In this document: one piece after another, positions 35,101 through 47,100 of the stretch
Numbering within the stretch: position 1 is the stretch's first letter
How the letters are laid out: each line of letters opens with the position of its first letter
Translations under genes and position numbers: made by a program
The notes under the pieces: generated by a model
Told to the model about the DNA's origin: nothing
The model's input: the letters and a program-made list of their open reading frames with translations, nothing else
Database searches by the model: none
DNA from: Isoetes taiwanensis
Taxonomy: Eukaryota; Streptophyta; Lycopodiopsida; Isoetales; Isoetaceae
Reading direction: 5' to 3'
Assembly: GCA_021234155.1 (NCBI GenBank)
Contig: JAJEKV010000240.1
Span: 62,001 to 126,000 of the forward strand
DNA length: 64,000 nt

Positions 35101-38100
35101 TCGACTTTAAATTTCATGTTCCAATTGACCTTGCACTAGACCAAGCAACAAGTTGACAAAACAGAGAGGGATAATATAAACACATGGGTATATCCAAAGA
35201 TTGAAGATTCTTGCCAAGCAACCATCTAATATTACTTAGATTTGAGTGAGTGAATAGAATAGAATAAAATAGATTTTTTATCGTCCACGGTGACCAATTG
35301 GCCTATAGGACCCAAACAAAAAGAGAGCAGCAAGTGTAGGCAAGTGTAGCCTATGCTTTTATTCTATTCCATGTATTTGTTATAAAATTAGCATTTAGAA
35401 GTAAAGTGCCAACAGATACAAGACTCCTACCTAATGGATATGCTTACTAGATAAGCCGTCATAAAGAAAAATCTCACTTCATAATCTTTTGGATATCCTT
35501 CTCAATTAACATGCATTTTGAAAATGTTGAAATCATAATTTATGTTCTAGTAGCCCAATACCTGCTTTTAGATTGAGTATGTCTTGCAATCGGTTTACTT
35601 CCATTTGTAGAAGGTCACGTGCAAGCATTTGCTCCTCTTTTTGCTTTACAAGATCCTAAAATGTAGGATACATCCAAACAATTAACACTTCTTGCCTTCC
35701 ATCTCTTCTTACTGTCTAATAGCAAGTCTAAATCCTTAACAAAGCAAGTCTCACGCTCAAAAGCAACTTTTTATTCAATTTGATTCTCAAAATCCCTATA
35801 TTAATCATTATTAATCCTCTATGTTGCATATTTTTACATTCCGAACAGTAAGGATAGTTTTACCTTGAATTTTAAGAGGTTTTAGGTTAAAAAAAAGGTG
35901 ATAAGGCAATACAAATTGCTTCAATCCATGATACAACATCAGAATTTACTATGCAAAATATACAAAAAGAATCAATTGCAGATTTGAAACTATTCCTTGG
36001 CAAATGTGATAACCTCTCCCACAATTTCATTCCAAATATACCTATAGAAATACTATACGCAACTTGCATGGTAATGTCAAACTAAAGCACATGTGAAATT
36101 TCGTTCAATTCTTGAATAAGGAAAAGCAGTAGGAAGAGGATGTGGAAAGGAAGAAAACTAAAAAGCATAATATACGAAGCCCTACCTGTTTTTTTGCACT
36201 TATTTTATTTCCTTCACCCAAATGCTTATTTTCCTTTAGTTTCGAGAACATGAAGTGAGCTATATTGTACGTTGCTTCTGCTTTAGAGATCCAAATAATT
36301 TAATTGAAATAGGAATGAGTTGATTCAAGCGTCGTGATCTATGATGTATTCATCATCCTCATTATCACTTCAGCTCTTGGGGAGGCCACTACAAATCCAT
36401 CTGCTTCTTATCTGATGCTAGTTATGTCATGAAAGCTTGTTGATCCCATCCATCACATCATGAAGTGATAACACAAGGGCTTCTCTGTTAGGATTAGAGT
36501 TCTTCTATGTCTTTTCCATCTTTTTAGGTCGGTGAATGATCGATTCTTACAATTTTGAGGTATATCTGTGTTGTCAAATATCTCTTAATTCAAGTGCCCA
36601 ATTGGCAATCCACGTAATGTTCTCATGTTCCCCCCCTTAAAAAAAAAAAAAAAAAAAAAAAAAGAGAACTAGTAACATCCGTTCCTATTTTTTTGGGGTC
36701 TTTTCTAATTTCCCTGGCCTTAGATTTGTGAAAGTAAAGATCTGACGGTCCAAAATAAGGCACAACAGAATTTGCTGACATGGAAATTACACGTGGATAG
36801 GCTAGAATTTGAGGAAAGGCTGTAGGCCCGGTAGGGCTGATGTGCTAAAAACAAGAACTAATAACATCCCTAACACACCAAAACAAAAGATAATCAAATG
36901 TTTTTTTGTAAAAAAATGAAGAGTCCAGCTTGCAAGCAAGGTAGTTTTCGGCCACGAGTGTGGGGTGGTCACCACACTCACTACAGTCACCACTGTTGAG
37001 GTGGTATAGGAGACCGTATACCATATATAAAGGGATATACGCATATGCACGCGTGGAGGACATATGCATGTATGCATTGTAATGTGGGGGATCATTATCA
37101 TCACTGTGTTATCTGAGTAGGGAGAGAAAACAGAGAGACGGTGTATTGGGAGAGATTATTTTGCTTGATCTAGCTATGGAGATTATGAGTCGTTATGTTG
37201 TGCATTGCATAGATCTAGTAGATTGAAGCTTGGATTATTGGTTTTTTCATCCTTCTTGCAAGGTTAGAGTTTAGGCTCTAACAATTTAGCAAACACGGTG
37301 CATTGAAAAAGGAGTTATTACTATTTGTATTGGTGATCGCTGGTAAAGAACGACACCATTGAGCAAGGAGCAATTTCTTTGTGTGAAGGGGATTTTGCCG
37401 TAAGTGATCTGCAGGGTACAATTTGACGAGGGGGGCATAGTTTTATGCCTAAGAGAAGCAAGAAGGATATCCCACCAAACTCCATCGTAACAAGAAGGGG
37501 ACCTGTGACTCAACATTTTGGCTCAAAATTGCATCAAGATTCAATTTCATTTTAAAATTTGGGAGCAGATCTGGGGTCGAATTCTCGGATCCAAAAGGTT
37601 CTGATTCCATTTACCGATCTAGATGGTAATCTAATTTCGTTTTTCAAATTGAAGGGAGATTCAATTTCGTTTTTTCAATTTCAAGAACCTCAAGAAGAGG
37701 CAGAGATGGCTGGATTACCACTGATGGAGGATTCCAAAGTTTGAGTAGATCGGGATCTTTTGAAGCATATTGTGAAGTTTGAGAGATATTACCAGCAATG
37801 TAAATTACCGGCTTCTGATTATTTGCTTTGGTTTCATAGTTCTTTGCAAGATTCAGTGAAGGAATGGGCACAAACCCAGGTCCCAGCCATGACATATCAG
37901 GAATCAAAGGAAGCATTCATTGCTAATTATGAAGAAGTCCATGGTAAGAATAAGACTATGGAACGGTGGACCAATTTCACACAAAAGGAAGATGAATCAA
38001 TTAGAGAGTATAATCAGAGGTATATTGCAGTTCTCAAAGTCGTGGTTCATTGGAAGATTGCAAGGAGTGATGAAATGGATATTCAATGGTATGTGACGGG

Positions 38101-41100
38101 GTTGAAACGAGCTATTGCTCATAAGGTGAAGGTTAAACAGCCTACAACATTGCTAGAGGCACAAAAGTATGCTCTCAAAACTGAAGATAAGCTGGGATAT
38201 ATTCATGAAGTTGCTGCTCCAGAGCAAAAAACAGAGGATATTGCAGCTAAGGTTACAATTGGTGAGAAATCAAGAGAGGTTCAGTTTATTACTTGTGAGT
38301 ATTGTGGGTCTATTGGACATTCTAATGCTACATGTAGATTGTTGAAATTCTGCTCAAGATGCCAAATAAAGAGCCATAATTTTCAAGAATGTAGGGAGAA
38401 GAGATTCTTTGAGAGGGCTAATCCGGTATTTGCTATTATGCAACAAGCACCACCTATTCTTATTCAACCAATGCATACAAGCTCCAATGGTGCCACAAAC
38501 TCCAATTGCCCAACAAGCTCCAATCGGTTCCACACAAATGGTGCAGCCAAAACACGGGTGGTATCCAAGTAAGGCTCATTTGTATTGCAAGTTATGTGAT
38601 AAATTTACGCATGATGAGAGTACTTGTTACAATCCATGGGAAACCAGAATGGGCAATCAATAAATATCCACTAAGGCAGCAAGTGTTTGAGTCAATACCT
38701 CTTCCTAATAATGATGTTCGCATTCAAGATGGAAAGTACATTGATAATTCTCAAGTTAATTATTGAGGAGCTTAAGAAGCAAGAGAAGGCAAAATCAGTA
38801 GTGAATTCTGGATTTGTTGAGGTGGAGAATGACCCAAGACTAAGAACTCTTTTCCAAATGTTTTAAAGGGACAAGCTTTGAAGGTGTCATGAAGGTGTCA
38901 GCACTTATGAAGGTGCAATTCAATGTGCTGCCCATAGAACAGTTTCAGTCTATAAGAGAAAATTAACCCATAGTGATGCCTCCTATGGTGGAGGAGGATA
39001 TTCATAATGAAGATGATATGATCAACCAAGTTTTAGCTACTAAAATCACACTTACTCTTGAGCAATTGATGCATTATTCTCCTAATTTATTGCAAGAGTT
39101 AGGAGCAAGAAGAAAATCAGAAATTTTAGTTCAACAAATTCTATCAAATGACAGAAACAAGAGAGTGACAGAGCCACCAACCCGGCAGTCCAAGGATCCA
39201 GGGCCATTTCTTTGTGATGTGAGTATCAATAGATATTTAATCAAAGACGTCAACATAGATACCGGCAGTGGAGTGAATGTAATGCCTTACCATATAATGC
39301 TTCAAGTTGGATTGAAAATAATGGAACCAATAACTATGATGCTCAAAGCATTCAATCAAATGAAGGCGCAGTCTATGGGAGTCATAAGAAATGTCTTGCG
39401 CAATGTATATGAGGTGGAATCAATTTTGGATTTCATAGTTTTGAAATTTCCAGAGATTGTGCATGCTAAAACTTATACTTTGTTGCTGAGCCGTACATGG
39501 TTAGATGTTGTACAAGCTGAGACTTCATGGAGGAAGCGTGAAATGAACATCTTTCAAGGGAAATACAAGGTTACTATAGATCATCCTCTGAAATCAAGCA
39601 TGGATGGGACAAATAGAAATAAGGTAAATCTACATCACATCTCACATGGTTGAAGAGTATAAGCATGTTCTTTTATGTGCAATTGATAAGTTTGAACATT
39701 GTCATGAGAAAGAGAGTGATAGATGCTTGAGCAGTCTTGAGTTTGAGACTTTTCACGTATGTGAAACATTTTTGGATGATGATGAACAATTATTATGTGA
39801 GCTAGAGGTGGAAAGCATTGATATTTTAGCATTTGACCACTCTAAGGATATGTTACATGCTTTTGAATTTGGTGACAGTCATGACAACAGTTCTCTTTAT
39901 GAGACTTTCTGATTTAAGACATGTATACCAGCTGAGCAAGACTTTTACATGCCTCAAATGGAAAAATTTGCTTGCTTTGATGATTTGGCACTAAACCCTA
40001 AGCTAGAATTGCAAATTTTTGATGCTTTGATGAATGAAGTGTACCTAGAATGGTTCAGACCTATGTTTCAACGTTGTAGCAGTCCGAAGAAGTCTGAGAA
40101 TCAAGGAAAACTAGTTCATTTCATGTTTGAGCATGGAAGTATGGAAGAGTTGAGTAAATTTGAACATGACTATGTGATAAAGAAAGGAAAATTGGACATG
40201 AACAACACTTTATCTCAGTGGGCAGCAGCCAAAGATGCTCATAAAAGTTTATTTGCACCTTTTGAGACTAATAAGTTAGCTGGAATATATCAGTTTAGCA
40301 AGTTCTATTATATTGGTACGCTAATGCAGTATTATTTGAGCAGGTTGTTGGACTATGGCTTGTTCTTTGGCCACACTTTGTGTTGTTATTACATGCTGTC
40401 AGCATTCTCCTATTTAAAAGATGCTTACTTAATAGGGTTGGAGTTGGTTAATGACTCCAGAAGGGGAATTGTTGATTAATCCCAGAAATGGAAAGGAGCT
40501 CAGGCCTTATTTTGAAAGAAAAGTGCTATTCTAAGAAATTCAGCTAAGGTAGAGCTCCAATTATAGAGAATTTATGGACAATTTTTGGGCTACAACAGGT
40601 CGTTTTTCTGTAAAAACAGATGGCGACAGTTCAATACTACATGTTCTATTCTATACCAATGGATGTATTTTGGCGATACGAATCCAATGAGCTATGGTGC
40701 AGGTCAATCAGAGTTTTGGAACTCAAGATATCAACTTTTAAAGTTTGCCACAGTTATAGAGGCTCTGTTTCGTTATTTTGGACCAATTTGGTTTGTACTA
40801 GTCATTTGGTTTTTAGGAGGGTAATTTTCTTTCTAAACATACATGTAAATGTGTCATTTGGGGACATGTCCCAACGAGTATATTAGTATATTTTGTTGTG
40901 GGTTCTCCGCCATGGAGTGGCACATTTTCCCACTGTGGTCGCCACTGTTGGGGTGGTCACCACACTCACCACAGTCACCACTGTTGAGGTGGTATAGGAG
41001 ACCGTATACCATATATGAAAGGATATACGTACATGCACGCGTGGAGGACATATGCACATATGCATTGTTGTGTGTGGGGATCATTATCATCACTGTGTTA

Positions 41101-44100
41101 TCTGAGCAGGGAGAGAAAACAGAGAGACGGTGTATTGGGAGAGATTATTTTGCTTGATCTAACTATGGAGATTATGAGTCCTTATGTTGTGTATTGCATA
41201 GATCTGGTAGGTTGAAGCTTGGATTATTAGTTTTTTCATCCTTTTTGCAAGGTTAGAGTTTAGGCGAGCTTCTTTATTTTTTTTTTCCCAATCAAAATAC
41301 AATCAAATGAATTCGAAACTACACTTCTATCCAATACAAAGCTTCTAAGAACAAACAACTAGCTGCAATCATGCTTGTTTGTCTTGCATAAGCAAAATTA
41401 CTGCTGGCCTGCTGGCCAGCTTCAGTCACTAATAAGCTTCAGAATATTGTTTCCCAGTAAAATGATTAAAGAGCAAATTCTTCTCTACATCCTAGCAACC
41501 TCATCTTCAGTTTGACACTCTTCATAGATCCAACTTTCAGACTCAACTGGATAAAGCTCCCTAGTTGGCACAGAGTTTCTGAAAAAAATCTTGGCATATG
41601 ATTATGCAACTACAACCTCTACTTGAGCTGCAGCAAGAGCAATAGGTGCATGTTTTCTAGAAGAACCATAGCCAAAATTGCCTCCTCCAATTATCACGTT
41701 ATATCCAGCCTTGGTCTTGCCTGCTTTCATAAAACGAGGCTACTGGAAAAGCAATCTTGCCATGGCAAAGCTTCCAAGCTTCTCATATCCATAAGGTTTT
41801 CAAGGCAACAGAGTGTGATACTCGTCCGGAATTATTTTATCGTTCTGCAAGAAAAAGCAAAGATCTGTTGTCTCCATCACCAAGGAAGAAGAGCCATTGC
41901 CATCTCCATATCTGCTCTTTGCCATTTGCTCCCTGCTTATCAAACCAGAAAAGAACAAGAAGAAAAAGAAGCAATCCCAACTGAACTGCAGCGTTTAACT
42001 GGCTGGTAACTACTTGGATAAGTTCCTTACAACTCCATTTTATCAATTCAATAGAAATGCCATCAAGATCGGATCGTTCATCCTTAAATGCGCCATTCAC
42101 CAAACCCTGTTGCTCCTTGTTCCCCATTGTGAGAAGCTCCTTTAGTAAATACCTTCTCCATCTCAAATCTCCCCGGCTCAATCTCGATTACGCTCCTACG
42201 TTTACGCCTGACCTCTTCCGCCTAAATCCACCATAAATCCCCATCTCTGTCCCCGACCCACCTTGACCACGATAAGAAACTTCAGGAAAAGGTTTTGCCT
42301 TTTTTAAATTTGGCTTAGATATTATATATAATGGTTTATACAATGGTTTGGCACTGCGCACAAAAATCCCCAATTCTTAATTAAAGCTTTTTTTCCAACC
42401 CAAATTTGGTAAAAACCAATTTAGTATATCCTTATCACACTTTCCCATTTTAAGTTGGTTCCTTTAAAATCTTTGTCCATAAACCATGGGAAGATCTTTT
42501 GAGCCATTTCAAGAAACAATGAAGTATTAAGTTGCAAATTCCTGAGCATTACTTTCTAGGGAAAAACTACAAAATACCCTTATGTTTTGACGAATTTCAC
42601 GACATACCCCTGAGTTTAAATAAATTATTGAGATGCCCTTGATCAACGTATATCCCTCTGTACGATTTTAAGTTTCACCTAATGCCTTCTAATTTTTCGT
42701 ATTTCATGGAATACCCTTCTATAACACATATTCATGGCACCTTTTTAGCAAAGACGCCTATTTCTATTCTTGGTACCTTAAAGAAAGGCAAGATACCAAA
42801 TTAATTTCTAGTCCATTAATATGCTTTCAGCCCATCGATTTTCTCTAGCGATTTGCAATGATCCTCTTGTCGAAAGCAATAATTCGATCCAATTTATAAT
42901 AACAACTTACTGTAGTCAAATAAAACCAAGAAAGAAGATTTATAAGAGTTAAGAAGTGGTGACGGATGCAAGGGCAGAGATCATAGTTCGCTCACATGCA
43001 GGGCCAAGGGTATTTGGTGAATTTTGAAGCATTTGAAATTTGAAAGAAATCTCACGTTCTAGTTCTCAAGGGCGTTTGGGAAATTCAAAGAAAACTTAAG
43101 AGCATTTAAAAATTTAATGTAAATCTTAAGGGCATTTGAATAATTTTAAAAGATACACATCTCAGGAAATTATCAAAACTCAGGGGTATGTGGTAAAGTT
43201 TGTCGAAAGATAAAGGTACTTTGTAGTTTTTCCCTACTTTCTAATGTTTATCCTTTTGCATTCCTTTAAAGTATGCTTTAAGCACCAGCCTAGCATGTAT
43301 ATAAAGAAAGAGGGTTAAATTGCCTTTCAAAAATGCATAGTAAGGGGTTGTTTGCCACCCTTTAAAAGCAGAGGTCATACCCATTTTATCTATAAGTGCA
43401 CCCCGGGGATCATCAGATTAAACCGCTTCTCCAATACATACATGGTGCACATAATGGGCAAATCCTTTCGAATCTCATGCACTTCCATGATGGAAATCTG
43501 GCGATCCCATTACAGCTTTTACGCAAATAACACCTCAGAGCAGACATCCCAGTAAGATTCGTCTACAAGATCTGATCCCCCTAGACTTAAATTCTTCAGG
43601 ATAATGGAATGAGTCACATATTGGGATCCCTTGGCAAGAAGTAAAGGTACTATTAGTGGCAGCAAGAAGTATATTAGGTTCTTATATCCAAAAGGAAATA
43701 AAAAAAGAGATCGGCTGTTCTCATGAAGCTGCATCTCTATGACTCAAAAACCACGGCTAAAAATGATATTTTGAATGGTAAGCTTTGAGACAAACCAAAT
43801 GCCCAAGGTGCCTCATTCTAATGAACTGCAGATTCATAAGAAAAGGTATGTATACCTTCACTGTACGAAGCCCCGTCTCAGCTTCAAGTTTGATCTCGGC
43901 ATTTCGTTCATCCAGTTGTGTTACTCTTTTAAGCAGGTCATCCTCCCTCCTTTTTGCAGCCCTTCTATCCTCTGTGGATTTTTTAAGCTGTAAATACCAA
44001 GTAATTGGATTAGCTACAAGCAACCTCAATCCATCATAAATGAACATACCTGTGCCAAAACAATGGTTTCTTCGCACTTTTTATCCTCCAACTCCTTCTC

Positions 44101-47100
44101 CAATGCACTTATTTTTTCATTAAGTTCCCTAGTTTCCACATCAGTCCTCTCACCACCAGCCCTAGCAACTTTCCTCTCCAAAATTTGTATTTGAAATTCG
44201 GCCGTATACAAGACTTCCTCTTGCTTCATCATGCTTAGTTCTAACTGATGTATTTGAGCTGTTAATGACTTTGATTGAGATTTGGCTCCATGAATTTCAA
44301 ACACTATGTCTTTCTCTGCAAATTAGCATTCAGAACTGTCAAAACCTATTTGAGCTACAACTTCTTTTTCCTACATACACACTTTGAAGAACCCACCTTG
44401 TGCTTTCATCTTGTTCAATTTTTCAGACTCTTCAAAGAACCGTAATCTGAGGTCACCCACCTCCTTCTTGGCAATTTTTAAGTTGTTTTCTTCAGAAGCT
44501 AAGATGCTTTCAAGCTCATGCCTTTTTTTATCTAAGGTATCAAGCAGCAATATCTCATCTTGAAACTTTCTTTTCAATGAAGCCAACTTTTTCTCGACAC
44601 CATCCAAACTTATCTTCTTAGAAGTTAGTTCCTGCAGGGCAACAATTATTACCATAAATCAAGAGTAACTCATAAATGAGAAATGACAAGAGATAAACAA
44701 GGTACTTGTAAAAATTGTCCTTCCCTGATATGAACATGTGATGCTTAAGGGTGATATAGTTCCAGTGTAGGAGACTATGACGGGACTGGGGCCTTGCACA
44801 TAGGCCATTCAAGCAAAAGAACCTAGAAATGGGCATGGTGTACATAATACCATCACTCATGGAGCTAGTTAAGATCTGCAGTGTAATGGGATAAACTCTT
44901 TGTCCAGTTGGCGAGATAGAAAGTTGGTTTTCCTCTTAAATCAACTGTTTGCTACAGGTTTCAATCTAGCAATTAAAGCATAAAAATGACCATAATTTAA
45001 CATGATGGAACAGAAGAAACAAAATATGGATGTTCATTGCTATGAAAATCATGCAACATTTATGACTACCTCTTCTGCCTCTGACCTTTTAGCCAGTTGA
45101 AGGGCAAGCTCCAAGGATGCTCGATGCTCTCGGGTCTTTAATAACTCGAGTTCATTTTCTGCATCTTTTATTCTAGAAAGGCAAACACCACATGCCTGGA
45201 TTATAGACACTCGCAAATAAATGAAAACAAGCCAATGATGTTACATCATGGTCAGAAGTAAATAATATGTCATACTTTGCAATTTCATCTTTGAACCTCT
45301 CTTGCAGGGCACTGTAATCATCTTCCACCATTTCAACATTCTTGTCCAGGTCAACCTAAAAGCCAAAACCATCATAACTTAGTAGGCTTACAAGCAAGCG
45401 CCCTTTGATATTCCACCCTTTAGCTCACATTCTTTTCCGTTTCTTGACTCAAAGCAATAGCTAATCTATCTAACTCTTTTTTCTTCTCTCGAATTGAAGC
45501 CTTGTTTTCTGCAAAATTTTCAGCTACTTTATGTATTGATTCATCTCTGCTATGTATGGCTTCAACAGTATTCTCCCAAAGGGACACCAAATTTTGCCTC
45601 TCAATGTGCAAATCTCTGCAAAGAGGTATAAAACGTTACTTCCTCTTTCAAAGAAGGCTGACTAAGTCATGTAAGTCATTACAGAGAAAACCAGGGGTTT
45701 AATGTCTAAGGAGACACCATCAGGGTCTACACAATCAAATCTAGAAACATCTAAGAACATTTTCTTATCTTTGAAGATGAAATTAAAACAGAATAATGAT
45801 TAAGATTTATAGAGTCACCCCTTTCAACCTTTTGTAGAGTCACCCCTCCAAATAGAAAAGGAAAAATGATTCATGGCTAATGGTTAAGCAATTACATGAA
45901 TCATTCATGGCTAATGGTTCGTTTGCATTAACAATCAATTAACTCGATAAAACTTGGTAATTGTTTAAATGGCATGCAAGCTATTCCATCTTGTGCCTTA
46001 CAGTTGTAGATGATATATAAACCCTGCCTACAAGTGTTCTTAATTAAGGCTTCAAATTTGCAACCTTCCAAGCTTGCCAGTGTATCAAAGGCACAACTAT
46101 AATGGTAAAGGTCCATCTGCTTGAGGTGAGTTATACATACATGTCTTTTACAGATGTAAATGGAAAAAAAAGAAAAATGATTCCAGTTGCTTGAGGTGGC
46201 AATCAGTCAGTGCCTTTCTACTCAAAATGGTTTACATGTTAAGCAAGTTTGTATTACATATATCTAACGAGTCCTCATTTTCAACTAACTATCAAACCCA
46301 TGATTCATTTGCTTGCTTGCCAAGTGCTCAATCACTGATGGTATCAGACCACATTCATGCTAGACCTTAGAATCATATGATATGAGTCACATATGTGGAG
46401 TATTCTACCTGTACACTTCTGCAGTTCGATTCAACTGAATTTGTGCACTCTGAGTTGCAGTGCATTCTGAATCAAGTTCTTGCTGGAGATTATACATAGA
46501 AGTTGCAGCTTTCTCCAACTCTAAATAAAGTTCCTTGAGTTTTGCATTATCGGTCTTTGTGTAGCTTTCCAAGGCCATGTTGTCTTCGTCCTTCTGTCGT
46601 CCAGCTTGCGACCACTGCTCAAGTTCTTCCTGCTCTGCCACAAATCATGCAACATATATTATATTGCCTTTACTAGAAAGCAGTACAAAAATGGGGTACA
46701 ATGTATAGGGTTAACACAGTTTAATTGTTACAGACAGAAAAATGATACATAGTCAACTTGTTTTAGTAAGCTTCCATAAACATGATTATGATTATCACCT
46801 GGTTCCATTGCATCAAGAGACGAAATTGCTCTATCTTCTGATTTGCCTTCGAAATAGATGACTTGAAACTACGCAGCCTGTCCATCGTTTCACCAGTCTC
46901 CTTCTCCATTCTTGACATATCCCTCTGCAATGAGCTAATATCAAACCAAAAGCTTTTCATATAAATTAAGGCAATTGAATAAACTCCCTATTACTTGCAG
47001 TCTAGATGTTTCCATTTCAGAAAGCCTGAAGAGATTTTCTTCTGTTTCTATCTCCCTTCGTTTTGCATCTGCTCTCAATTGTCCATACTTGATCTCTTGT

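Larger units (their letters stand above)
36961..41265 (+). mobile_element. LTR retrotransposon, gag-protease only, in CCDC39 intron 10
   Basis: Two direct repeats of about 316 bp (36961-37276 and 40949-41265) differ at roughly 20 positions by eye. Both contain GTATACCATATA, a TATA-like block (CATATATAAAGGG in the left copy), AAAACAGAGAGACGGTGT and TTGCAAGGTTAGAGTTTAGG. The left copy continues CTCTAACA, a plausible LTR end; the right one is cut short at TTAGGC. Similarity stops at 36961, so the 5' part of at least one LTR is altered. The interior encodes gag with zinc knuckles and an aspartic protease. In place of reverse transcriptase, RNase H and integrase are only unfamiliar short frames. 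It is Ty3-like by gag and protease, and non-autonomous. Orientation is opposite to CCDC39. Confidence 0.8.

Noticed and set aside
36183-36280. Candidate CCDC39 exon reading KENKHLGEGNKISAKKQ with a GTAGGG donor
   Set aside because: Adding it would insert residues where alignment with human CCDC39 needs none (58 residues on both sides without it), and no in-phase acceptor with a good pyrimidine tract was found. It could be an alternative exon.
41837-42181. 114-codon minus-strand frame as the N-terminus of the isopropylmalate isomerase relic
   Set aside because: It does not read like a plastid transit peptide plus the family's start, and only the part after the TTCTTGCAG acceptor matches the enzyme.
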